Assembly (NCBI RefSeq): GCF_014648915.1
Contig: NZ_BMSA01000030.1
Span: forward strand, 55,511 to 119,510
Reading direction: 5' to 3'
DNA length: 64,000 nt
From: Streptomyces phaeofaciens
GTDB lineage: Bacteria; Actinomycetota; Actinomycetes; Streptomycetales; Streptomycetaceae
The notes under the pieces are model-generated. The model saw only the letters and a list, made by a program, of their open reading frames with translations, ran no database searches and was not told the DNA's origin. The position numbers and the translations under genes are program-made. How positions within the stretch are numbered: position 1 is the stretch's first letter; every line of letters begins with the position of its first letter. Shown here in pieces: positions 35,562 through 43,702 of this stretch.

Positions 35562-36647
35562 TCATCCCACCCGCACCGCGCCTCTCGGCACCAGATGCTG
35601 GGCGACGAGTTCGTCACGCACAAGCCCGGCGAAGACCGTGGCACCGTGCACGGAGGTGTGCGTGTTGTCGCGTTTCTCGTTGTAGAGGTACAACGCCTTG
35701 GAACCCTCCACACCCAGGGACTCCACCAGTGCCTTGGTCTTGGCGGTGAGGTCGATCAGCGGGACGCCCTGTGCGGCGGCGACCGAGCGGATCACCGCCG
35801 GATGGTCGACGCCAAGTCCGTTGACCAGCAGCGCTGTTCCGTTGTCGAGCGTGCCGTCGGCGTTGAACCAGCGGCGCACGATCGGGGTGACGAGAACCGG
35901 CTTCCCGCCCTTTGCCCGGACGCCCGCCACCAGTGTCTCCAGGTTCGCCCGGTACGTCACCTCGTCGGTCGTCTTGTCGTTGTGGGCGAGCTGGACCAGA
36001 ACCAGGTCGCCGGGCCTGATCAGCGGCTGGACGGTGGCCCAGAGCAGCGGGTTCCCCAGGTAGGTGACCGTACTCTCGCCGGAATCCGCGTAGTTGGCGA
36101 CCGAGACGCCCTTGCGCAAGTACTGCGGCAGCTCCTGGCCCCAGCCGGCGTACGGGTCGCCGGGCTGGTCGCAGACCGTGGAGTCGCCGACGAGGAAGAC
36201 CTGGCGGGTGGCGGAGGTCCCCCCGCGTGAGCCGGTTCGCGCGGGGGAGAGGGCGGGGGTGACCCTGATGCCGGCGAGCGCGGGTGCCGATCCGCCGAAC
36301 ACCAGGTCCAGGCCCGCGGTCCCCTCGGCTCCCGTCGGTTCACCCTCGGGGGTGCGGACGTCGACGGTGAAGCTCCGGGCGGCGCGTCCGCCGGCCGGGA
36401 CGGCGGTCTCGGGGAGGAGGGCGCGCCGGGTCTCGCCGGTGACGCCGGTGCTCGACGCGGTGTCGCCGCCGAGCAGGATCCTGACGTCGTAGGTGCCGGG
36501 CGGAACGTCGAAGTGGCATGCGGTCGCGGAGCAGTTGTCGATACCGAGGGGCGCGGGGCCGCCGTGCGCCTGGGCGGTGGCGGGCAGGGCCGCGAGGACG
36601 GCGGTCAGGGTCAGCGCCGCCGAAACGGCGATGGTGAAACGTCTCAC
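35562..36647 (-). CDS. Secreted rhamnogalacturonan acetylesterase (GDSL/SGNH)
   Basis: 361 residues. Signal peptide (LTLTAVLAALPATAQA), an N-terminal beta-sandwich of about 120 residues, then an SGNH hydrolase: block I FLVGDSTVC (Ser nucleophile), LVQLAHND (block III), and DNTHTSVHGA (block V Asp/His). Matches the rhamnogalacturonan acetylesterase family, which removes acetyl groups from pectin. GTG 36647 has GGAGG 10 nt upstream; the open frame runs further but through the operator region. Divergent from a rhamnogalacturonan lyase, so both act on the same polymer. Confidence 0.83.
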   Translation of the reverse strand: MRRFTIAVSAALTLTAVLAALPATAQAHGGPAPLGIDNCSATACHFDVPPGTYDVRILLGGDTASSTGVTGETRRALLPETAVPAGGRAARSFTVDVRTPEGEPTGAEGTAGLDLVFGGSAPALAGIRVTPALSPARTGSRGGTSATRQVFLVGDSTVCDQPGDPYAGWGQELPQYLRKGVSVANYADSGESTVTYLGNPLLWATVQPLIRPGDLVLVQLAHNDKTTDEVTYRANLETLVAGVRAKGGKPVLVTPIVRRWFNADGTLDNGTALLVNGLGVDHPAVIRSVAAAQGVPLIDLTAKTKALVESLGVEGSKALYLYNEKRDNTHTSVHGATVFAGLVRDELVAQHLVPRGAVRVG

Positions 36648-36701
36648 TTCCGGCTCCTCCGTCACATCGGCAGTGCTGGCGGCTGGACCGTACCGCCTCC
36701 G

Positions 36702-36784
36702 GCAAGCGCTTTCTAGACCTTGAACCGATTTCACAAGATTGCCAACCTCCAGCAGGCGAAAGCCCTTTCGCGAAATCGATTCAA
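36702..36784. promoter_or_regulatory. Operator cluster between the acetylesterase and lyase genes
   Basis: Three motif types lie in this 190-bp gap. GCAAGCGCTTTCT (36702-36714) is identical to the site over the LacI promoter at 46995-47007. GCGAAAG-CC-CTTTCGC (36756-36771) is a perfect palindrome. TTGAACCGATTT (36720-36731) and AAATCGATTCAA (36773-36784) form an inverted repeat with one mismatch. Promoter elements are not clear. Confidence 0.5.
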
Positions 36785-36838
36785 CTGTCACTCTCTCCCA
36801 CACCCGCACACCCCACACCTCCCGAAGGAGGCACCCCC

Positions 36839-38518
36839 ATGTCCGGATCCGACAGCCACCCGGTCCGACGCCGCACCTTCGTGCTCACCGCCGCGGCCGC
36901 CGCCGGCTCGGCGGCCCTCGCCGGCCCGCTCGCCCCCACCGCGGCCGCCGCGGCCTTCGGCTACTCCGACGACGGCTCGAACTACGTCGTCGACACCGGT
37001 GCCAACCTGGTCTTCAAGGTCAGCAAGACCAACGGCGACCTGACCTCGCTGGTCTACCGGGGCACCGAATACCAGGGCTACGACGGCAAGAACTCGCACA
37101 TCGAGTCCGGCCTCGGCAGCTCCACGGTGACGATTCTCCAGTCGGGTTCGACGATCCTGATCTCCGTCACCTACGGCACGCTCAAGCACTACTACGCGGC
37201 CCGCAGCGGCGAGAACAACATCTACCTGTGGACCAACAAGGCCGACGCCTCCGTCTCGGCGACCCGCTACATCGTCCGCGTCAAGGCGGGCCTGTTCCTC
37301 AACGACGAGCCCGACTCGTACACCTACGCGCCGACCACCATCGAGGCTTCCGACGTCTTCGCGAAGTCCGACGGCCAGACCCGCTCCAAGCACTACTCGA
37401 AGCTGCGCGTGGCCGATTACCACTACCTCGGCTGGACGACGGGCGGCGTCGGCCTGTGGATCGTGCGCAGCAACCACGAGAAGGCGTCGGGCGGTCCCTT
37501 CTACCGCTCCCTGCTGCGCCACCAGAGCGCGGACGGCGGTGGCCTGTACGAGATCCTCTACTACGGCCAGAACCAGACCGAGGAGCAGCGCTTCGGCCTC
37601 CAGGGCCCGTACGTCATCGCCTTCACCGACGGCGGCGCGCCCTCCTCGTCGCTGTTCCCGGGCACCCTGACCACGTCCTGGGCGGACTCGCTGGGCATCT
37701 CCGGGTACGTCGCCGCGGGCGGCCGCGGGCGGGTGGCGGGCGTGGGCATCACCGGGCGGAACACGGCGTACCCGTACACGGTCGGTCTCGCCAACTCGGC
37801 CGCTCAGTACTGGGGTTCGGCGCGCGCCTCGGACGGCTACTTCTCCGTCACCGGCATCCTGCCGGGGACGTACACCCTGACCGTCCACAAGGGCGAGCTG
37901 GCGGTCCACAGCACTTCGGTGACCGTGTCCGCCGGGGCGACGACCACGCTCAACTCGATCGCGATCCCCTCCTCCAACGACCCCTCCAACGCGAGCGCGA
38001 TCTGGCGGATCAACGACTGGAACGGTACGCCGAACGGCTTCAAGAACGCCGACCTGATGACGTACGCGCACCCGTCGGACGTCCGGGCCGCCGCCTGGAC
38101 CGGGAACGTGGTCATCGGCAGCGGTACGGAGACGTCCGCCTTCCCCTGCTACCTCTGGAAGGACGTCAACAGCGGTCTGCTCGTGTACTTCAGGCTGACG
38201 GCGGCCCAGGCCGCCGCCGCGCACACCCTGCGCATCGGTGTGACGACGGCGTACGCCAACGGACGACCGCAGGTCGTCGTCAACGACAGCTGGACGTCGG
38301 CGATCCCCTCCCCGCCCACCCAGCCGAGCACCCGGTCGCTGACCAACGGGTCGTACCGGGGGAACAACCACACCTTCACCTACAGCATCCCGGCGAGTGC
38401 GTGGCTCACGGACACCGGCCAGTACAACGTGCTGAAGATCGACGTGGTGAGCGGTTCGGGGACGACGTCCTTCCTCAGCGCGGGCACGTCGATCGACGCG
38501 ATCGACCTGCTCGCCTGA
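36839..38518 (+). CDS. Rhamnogalacturonan lyase, PL4
   Basis: 559 residues. Tat-type signal (RRRTFVLTAAAAAG...). Domain order matches PL4: large beta-sandwich (about 40-290, with GKNSHIESGLG and LRVADYHYLGWTTGG), a fibronectin-III-like domain (GYFSVTGILPGTYTLTVHKGEL), and a C-terminal CBM-like jelly roll (WRINDWNGTPNGF..., NVLKIDVVSG). It cleaves the rhamnogalacturonan I backbone by beta-elimination outside the cell. Catalytic Lys/His are not assigned with certainty. The adjacent acetylesterase would deacetylate the same substrate. Confidence 0.85.
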   Translation: MSGSDSHPVRRRTFVLTAAAAAGSAALAGPLAPTAAAAAFGYSDDGSNYVVDTGANLVFKVSKTNGDLTSLVYRGTEYQGYDGKNSHIESGLGSSTVTILQSGSTILISVTYGTLKHYYAARSGENNIYLWTNKADASVSATRYIVRVKAGLFLNDEPDSYTYAPTTIEASDVFAKSDGQTRSKHYSKLRVADYHYLGWTTGGVGLWIVRSNHEKASGGPFYRSLLRHQSADGGGLYEILYYGQNQTEEQRFGLQGPYVIAFTDGGAPSSSLFPGTLTTSWADSLGISGYVAAGGRGRVAGVGITGRNTAYPYTVGLANSAAQYWGSARASDGYFSVTGILPGTYTLTVHKGELAVHSTSVTVSAGATTTLNSIAIPSSNDPSNASAIWRINDWNGTPNGFKNADLMTYAHPSDVRAAAWTGNVVIGSGTETSAFPCYLWKDVNSGLLVYFRLTAAQAAAAHTLRIGVTTAYANGRPQVVVNDSWTSAIPSPPTQPSTRSLTNGSYRGNNHTFTYSIPASAWLTDTGQYNVLKIDVVSGSGTTSFLSAGTSIDAIDLLA

Positions 38519-38525
38519 CGTCACG

Positions 38526-39938
38526 TCATGTACCGCGTGTCCACTGCTGGTTGGTTCCTCCGTTGCAGATGTAGGTGATGATCGCGGCGGAGTTGGCGGT
38601 GGACGCGCCGTTCACGTCCAGGCATTCGGCGCTCGCGCGGGACTTCACGTTCACATAGCTTCCGGTGGTGACGAGGGACCACTGCTGGGCGGTGGCCGTG
38701 GCGTCACAGTTCTCCTGGGTGACCGTGGCGGCGTTCTCCTGCACGCACAGGGAGCTGTTGCGGACGACAAGCTGGTAGTAGCCGCTGCCGACGGACTTGA
38801 ACCAGTACTTCTGGTTGTTGCCGCCGTTGCAGTCGTACTGCTTGAGCTGCGCGCCCTGCCACAGCGACTGGCTGGTCACGTCGGCGCACCTGGCGGAGTG
38901 CCGGGCGACGAGCGTGTTGTAGGTGGCGCCGGTGCCGGTCACCGTGCCCGCGGCCGTGTCGACGGTGACCTCCGGAGTCCAGGAAAGGGACAGGGAGGTA
39001 GAGGACGGGAAGGTCAGCGGCAGCCAGACGTAGCGCGAGTCGTTGACGGTCCCGGCGAAGGAGTTGCCCCAGCGGTCGCCCATGTAGAGGTACGACGTGC
39101 CCGACGTCCCCTGCACGGGAAGGACGTACGCGGTCTGGGAGCCGAAGGCCGTCGAGTCGCCGACGTTCGCCATCGCCGTCCAGGGGCCGGTCAGGCTGGT
39201 GGCGGTCGCGTACTGCTGCTGGTTGGGGTTCCAGCCGGTCGCGCCCGAGGTCAGCATGAAGTAGACGCCGTTGCGCTTGAAGAGTGCGGGCGCCTCGCGG
39301 TGACCGCCCGGCCACGGGTTGGCGACCAGGCTGTCGACGGCCGTGTAGTCGGCGGTGAGCCGGTAGATGTGCAGGTCGTAGTTCTCGTTGGCGGCGGAGA
39401 CCATGTAACCGGTTCCGTCGGTGTCGACGAACGCCGTGATGTCGCGGGACATGTGCTGGCCCAGCGGGCGGAAGCTGCCCTGGTAGGTGTAGGCGCCGTC
39501 CACGGTGTCGGACACGGCGACGGCCGCACGGGCCTCGCCGTAGTCGGTCCCGTTCTCCTTGTGCATCCACATCACGAACATGCCGGTGGAGGCGTTGTAG
39601 ATGACCTTGGGCCGTTCGATGTACGCCGTGCCCAGCTCGGCGGCGCTGGACTGGGTCAGGACGCGGTTCCTGAACTCCCAGGTCTTGAGGTCGGTGGAGC
39701 GATAGGCGTCCACGGAGCGGAAGGTGTTGTCCGCGTTGCGGTCCTCACCGAACCAGTAGTAGTAGCTGCCGACCTTGATGACACCGCCACCGTGCGCGTG
39801 CACGACGTTTCCCGAGGTGTCGGTGAACTGGACCCCGTTGGGGACCGTCTGGGCCGCCGCCCGGGCGGGGCCGGCGGTGGCGAGGGCGCCGAACAGCGCC
39901 AGGCAGAGGGCGAGCAGGGTGGCGTACGCGCGTCTCAT
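38526..39938 (-). CDS. Secreted GH43 glycosidase with C-terminal ricin-type lectin (exo-beta-1,3-galactanase-like)
   Basis: 470 residues. Signal peptide (LLALCLALFGALATAGPARA). Five-bladed beta-propeller GH43 with FGEDRNADNTF, RPKVIYNASTGMFVMW and SRDITAFVDTDGTGYMVS. This pattern is that of subfamily 24, exo-beta-1,3-galactanases, which degrade arabinogalactan side chains. A CBM13/ricin-B trefoil occupies about residues 335-470 with its QxW repeats (NGGNNQKYW, CDATATAQQW, NGGTNQQW). ATG 39938 has GGAGAG upstream. Convergent with the lyase gene, 7 bp between stops. Confidence 0.83.
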   Translation of the reverse strand: MRRAYATLLALCLALFGALATAGPARAAAQTVPNGVQFTDTSGNVVHAHGGGVIKVGSYYYWFGEDRNADNTFRSVDAYRSTDLKTWEFRNRVLTQSSAAELGTAYIERPKVIYNASTGMFVMWMHKENGTDYGEARAAVAVSDTVDGAYTYQGSFRPLGQHMSRDITAFVDTDGTGYMVSAANENYDLHIYRLTADYTAVDSLVANPWPGGHREAPALFKRNGVYFMLTSGATGWNPNQQQYATATSLTGPWTAMANVGDSTAFGSQTAYVLPVQGTSGTSYLYMGDRWGNSFAGTVNDSRYVWLPLTFPSSTSLSLSWTPEVTVDTAAGTVTGTGATYNTLVARHSARCADVTSQSLWQGAQLKQYDCNGGNNQKYWFKSVGSGYYQLVVRNSSLCVQENAATVTQENCDATATAQQWSLVTTGSYVNVKSRASAECLDVNGASTANSAAIITYICNGGTNQQWTRGT

Positions 39939-40076
39939 CTCACGCACTCTCCTTCGTGGTGTCGGCGACGGGCGCGCGCCGAGGTCGGGGGTTCCGGGGG
40001 CTGGGGTGCACGCGGCTGCCTCTCGCGAGAACGGCGTTCGAGACTGCGAACGGCGGAGGGAATGACGAACGCCGAA

Positions 40077-40105
40077 AAGGTAAGGGCGTGTTACGAGCAG
40101 GTCAA
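40077..40105 (-). promoter_or_regulatory. Promoter of the GH43 gene
   Basis: Minus-strand TTGACC (40100-40105), 17-bp spacer, TACCTT (40077-40082). Close to consensus. Leader to the ATG at 39938 is about 135 nt and contains GAACGGCGTTC (40029-40039) and TCTCGCGAGA (40021-40030) palindromes. Confidence 0.6.
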
Positions 40106-40125
40106 CGGGTCTGACGAGACTTGAT

Positions 40126-40139
40126 AGAAAGCCTTTTCT
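40126..40139. promoter_or_regulatory. Candidate operator AGAAAGCCTTTTCT
   Basis: Near-palindrome 20 bp upstream of the GH43 -35. Its core GAAAGCC(T/C)TTTC is shared with GCGAAAGCCCTTTCGC at 36756-36771, suggesting the same regulator controls both loci. Confidence 0.4.
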
Positions 40140-40221
40140 GGAGGATCGCGGCCCACTGTGGAGGATCCGGGCCGGGCGGCGATTTTCTGTTATCGGCGGA
40201 GCCCGCGGCCGTCTCCCATAC

Positions 40222-42342
40222 GTGCGCAGCCCTCTCCCCACCACAGCAGCGGCCGCCGGCGCCCTCGCAGCCGTCGCCGCCCTCCTGGTCACCGCTCCCC
40301 CGGCCGTGGCCGCCGGCGCCCGGGACATCACCGCCGACGTGCTCGCCGACCGGGACGTGACCCTCACGGGCGACGCGGTGGTCGCCGTGCCTTCCGGTAC
40401 GACCACGTACACCGGCGTCTTCCGAGGCCGGGGAAGCCTCACCGTGCGCGGCGGCGGGACCCTGGTCCTCACCCGCGACAGCGACTTCACACTGCCGGCG
40501 GCACGGCAGCGCCAGGTGGTGCGCACCCGGGGCGGGAACCACCCGTACACGACGGTCGCCCAGCCCGACCCGCCCGCGATCACGGTCGAGCACGGGGCCA
40601 CCCTCCAGTACGGCACCGGCGGCGCGACCGGTCTCCTCGGGCACTTCCCGTACGACACCCCCGGCTACGCGCTGAACCAGCTGAACATCCGCGTCGACGG
40701 CACGCTGCGGCTGTCACTGACCCGCACCTTCAACCTCGGCACGATCAGCGGCTCCGGGCTCGTCACACAGCCCCGCGGCATGTGGGGCACGCTCGACCTG
40801 GCCGGGACGCATCCCTTCTCGGGCGTCATCGACAACGGCACCGGGATGGCGGTGGGCCGGCCCGAGTACCCGGTGGCGCTGCCCCACGCGCGCGCCATCC
40901 TCAACCAGGGCTCGTGGATCATCGACACCCCGCCCGGCCGGACGGTCACCCTGCGCCAGAACTTCTACCAGCGGGAGTACGGCAGCGACGTCGACGTCCA
41001 CACCCGGCCCGGCGGCAAGGTCGTCCTCACCGGCCAGTACAGCTACAGCGACCGGGGCGGCGACACCCACCCCTCGCTCAGCGACCCCGGTGTCAACTGG
41101 CGTCCGATCGCCCATCGGTCGAACAAGCGCGGCACCAACATCGAGGGTGCCGACGTCCGGTGGGGCGACGGCACCACCCACGCCGTCTTCATGCCGGGCA
41201 CGAAGGACACCGTCTACATCAACCTGCACGAGCGCGGCGGACGGCGGTCGTCGCTCACGTTCGACTACGACGGCCCGGTGACGCTGGGCGCCCCCATCGG
41301 CGGCGGCACGTACCACGACACGCTGGCCGCGCCCGGCGGAGGGGACGTCGTCGTCGCCGGCACGAAGGGGAACGACGTCACCTTCGCGGCCGCCCAGTAC
41401 TACGACGGTTCGACGACCGTGGAGCAGGGGGCGGTGCTGCGGCTGGGGTCGGGGGCCGCGGGCGGCGACGGCTCCCTGCTCACCGGGACCGCGCGGCGGC
41501 GGATCGTGAACGACGGGACCCTGGTCGTGCGGAACACGAGGACACCGGTCTCCCTGTCGCGGATCGGCGGGAGCGGCGCGTTCGTCCAGTCCGGCACGGC
41601 CACGACGACCCTCACCGGCTCCGCGGTCACGTACACCGGAACGACGACGGTCCACCGGGGCACCCTGGCGCTGCGCGACGGGGCCACCCTCAGCAACAGC
41701 CGCGCGCTGCGGCTCACTTCGTCCACGGCGCGGCTGGACTCCGGCGCGTCGGCACTCCGGGTGACGAGCACGCTCAGCGGCACGGGCACGGTGAAGGGGG
41801 CGGTGACGAACGAAGGCGTGGTCACGGGAGGCCTCACGGTCACCGGCGACTACACCCAGGACGACCAAGGCCAACTCGCCGCACGGGACACCCCGTTGAA
41901 GGTGGGCGGGAAGGTTCGGCTGAGCGGCGGACTGGATCTGTCGGCGTTCGGCACGAAGGCGGGGGGACAGCGGCCGGAGCGGACCGTCACCGTCCTCGAC
42001 CACTCGGGGCGCGGCTCGGTCTCCGGCACCTTCGACGGAGTGCGCGAGGGGGCCGGGATACAGGTCGCCGACACCGTCTACCGGCTCAGCTACCGGGGCG
42101 GCGACGGCAACGACGTGGTCCTCACCGCCGACCCGACGCGTTCCGCACAGTCCCCCCGGGCCTCGCACCGATCCGGGGCGGTCGCCGCCGGCACGCGGAG
42201 CACGGGCAGCGGTGCGAGCGGCGGGATGGGCTGGTGGCCGTACGTGCTCGCCGCGGGCCTGCTCGCGGGGCTCGGCATGCCGATGAGCCTGCGCCGCCGG
42301 GCCGCACCCGGACGAGGCGGCGGCCGCCACGCCGCGCGGTGA
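40222..42342 (+). CDS. Secreted beta-strand-repeat protein with C-terminal membrane anchor
   Basis: 706 residues. Signal peptide (AAVAALLVTAPPAVAAG). The body is a succession of short beta-strand/glycine repeats as in autotransporter passenger domains and polysaccharide-binding beta-helices (GRGSLTVRGGGTLVLT, GTTTVHRGTLALRDGATL, TLSGTGTVKGAVTNEG). A Ser/Gly-rich spacer leads to one C-terminal helix (WWPYVLAAGLLAGLGMPM) and a basic tail, without an LPXTG motif. It probably spans the wall as a membrane-anchored fibre. Its start GTG lacks a well-placed Shine-Dalgarno (GGAG is about 20 nt away), so the exact N-terminus is uncertain. Role unknown; it neighbours the GH43 galactanase. Confidence 0.7.
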   Translation: MRSPLPTTAAAAGALAAVAALLVTAPPAVAAGARDITADVLADRDVTLTGDAVVAVPSGTTTYTGVFRGRGSLTVRGGGTLVLTRDSDFTLPAARQRQVVRTRGGNHPYTTVAQPDPPAITVEHGATLQYGTGGATGLLGHFPYDTPGYALNQLNIRVDGTLRLSLTRTFNLGTISGSGLVTQPRGMWGTLDLAGTHPFSGVIDNGTGMAVGRPEYPVALPHARAILNQGSWIIDTPPGRTVTLRQNFYQREYGSDVDVHTRPGGKVVLTGQYSYSDRGGDTHPSLSDPGVNWRPIAHRSNKRGTNIEGADVRWGDGTTHAVFMPGTKDTVYINLHERGGRRSSLTFDYDGPVTLGAPIGGGTYHDTLAAPGGGDVVVAGTKGNDVTFAAAQYYDGSTTVEQGAVLRLGSGAAGGDGSLLTGTARRRIVNDGTLVVRNTRTPVSLSRIGGSGAFVQSGTATTTLTGSAVTYTGTTTVHRGTLALRDGATLSNSRALRLTSSTARLDSGASALRVTSTLSGTGTVKGAVTNEGVVTGGLTVTGDYTQDDQGQLAARDTPLKVGGKVRLSGGLDLSAFGTKAGGQRPERTVTVLDHSGRGSVSGTFDGVREGAGIQVADTVYRLSYRGGDGNDVVLTADPTRSAQSPRASHRSGAVAAGTRSTGSGASGGMGWWPYVLAAGLLAGLGMPMSLRRRAAPGRGGGRHAAR

Positions 42343-42369
42343 GGCCCGACGTCGACGCCGGGCCCCCGG

Positions 42370-42463
42370 CCCACGCCGTGCGGAGACCCGCGAGCCCACA
42401 CCGTGCGGACACCCGCGAGCCCACACCGTGCGGACACCCGCGAGCCCACACCGTGCGGACACC
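42370..42463. repeat. Tandem 25-bp repeat, about 4 copies
   Basis: CCCACACCGTGCGGACACCCGCGAG units begin at 42370 (divergent), 42395, 42420 and 42445 (last one truncated). They lie between the repeat-rich surface gene and the homocysteine methyltransferase gene. Confidence 0.9.
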
Positions 42464-42559
42464 CGTCGGCCCGCGCACGATCCGTCCCACATCACGGGCA
42501 CTCCGCTCACGGAGTGGACGATCACGGCGGTCCGGCCCGGGGTCGACTAGCGTCGTGAC

Positions 42560-43501
42560 ATGACCAGCGACACCCCTGCTCCCCTCGCGGAGATGTCCCT
42601 CGCGGCGGCCCTCGCCACCGAAACCGTCGTCCTCGACGGCGGTATGTCCAATCAGCTCGAGTCCGTCGGCCACGATCTGAGCGACGAGCTGTGGTCGGCA
42701 CGGCTGCTCGCCGAGCGGCCCGAGGCGATCACCGAGGCGCATCTCGCCTACTTCGAGGCGGGCGCGAACGTGGCGATCACCTCCAGCTACCAGGCCACCT
42801 TCGAGGGCTTCGCGAAGCGTGGCATCGAACGCGAGGAGGCCGCCCGGCTGCTCGCGCTGAGCGTGGGGCTGGCCCGGGACGCGGCACGGCAGGCCCGGGA
42901 CAAAGGGGTCGCGCATCCCCTCTGGGTCGCCGCCTCGGTGGGGCCGTACGGGGCGATGCTGGCGGACGGCTCCGAGTACCGGGGACGGTACGGGCTGAGC
43001 GTCGATGAACTGGAGCGCTTCCACCGGCCCCGCCTGGAGGTGCTGGCCGCCGCCGCGCCCGATGTCCTGGCCCTGGAAACGGTTCCCGACGCCGACGAGG
43101 CCGAGGCGCTGCTGCGTGCGGTGCGCGGACTCGGAGTACCGGCCTGGCTGTCGTACTCCGTCGAGGGTGACCGGACGAGGGCCGGTCAGCCGCTGGACGA
43201 GGCGTTCGCCCTGGCCGCCGACGCGGACGAGGTGATCGCGGTCGGCGTGAACTGCTGCGCCCCCGAGGACGTGGCCGCGGCCGCGGCGACCGCGGTACGG
43301 GTCACGGGCAAGCCGGTCGTCGTCTACCCGAACAGCGGCGAGGCCTGGGACGCCGAGGCCCGCGCGTGGAACGGCCGGTCCACCTTCTCCCCCGACGAGG
43401 TTCTGGGCTGGCGGGAGTCGGGGGCCCGCCTGATCGGCGGCTGCTGCCGGGTGGGACCGGAAGCGGTCGCCTCGATCGCACGGACGCTCGGGGCGGCGTA
43501 G
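42560..43501 (+). CDS. mmuM: Homocysteine S-methyltransferase
   Basis: 313 residues, a TIM barrel. Zinc-binding cysteines in GVNCCAPEDV and IGGCCRVGPEA match the MmuM/BHMT family. It transfers a methyl from S-methylmethionine (or similar donor) to homocysteine, yielding methionine. TAGCGT (42548-42553) ends 6 nt before the ATG with no Shine-Dalgarno, so the mRNA is probably leaderless. Confidence 0.87.
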   Translation: MTSDTPAPLAEMSLAAALATETVVLDGGMSNQLESVGHDLSDELWSARLLAERPEAITEAHLAYFEAGANVAITSSYQATFEGFAKRGIEREEAARLLALSVGLARDAARQARDKGVAHPLWVAASVGPYGAMLADGSEYRGRYGLSVDELERFHRPRLEVLAAAAPDVLALETVPDADEAEALLRAVRGLGVPAWLSYSVEGDRTRAGQPLDEAFALAADADEVIAVGVNCCAPEDVAAAAATAVRVTGKPVVVYPNSGEAWDAEARAWNGRSTFSPDEVLGWRESGARLIGGCCRVGPEAVASIARTLGAA

Positions 43502-43702
43502 CCGACCACCGGGCACGGCGGGGCGAACGGTCCGGATCGCGCCGGTGCCGTCCGAAGCGGTTTCCCGGTGTCGCCCGGAGTCCCCTTGGGGGAGGGCGTG
43601 CCGGGCGTCACCCACCTGCCCGGACAGCACACCCAGGCGCCCGTCGGCAGGGGCCGCCCGGTCGTGACGCCCGGTGGCCGGCCCCGGGCGGTGCCGCGGG
43701 GC

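Noticed and set aside
31902..36230. 1,442-codon open frame on the plus strand
   Set aside because: Runs antisense or out of frame across the VOC, secreted, DUF2264 and acetylesterase genes. Composition (Arg/Gly/Pro repeats) is that of a high-GC shadow; the real genes there have recognisable domains.
42370..42463. CRISPR array
   Set aside because: The 25-bp units are directly adjacent, with no spacers and no cas genes.
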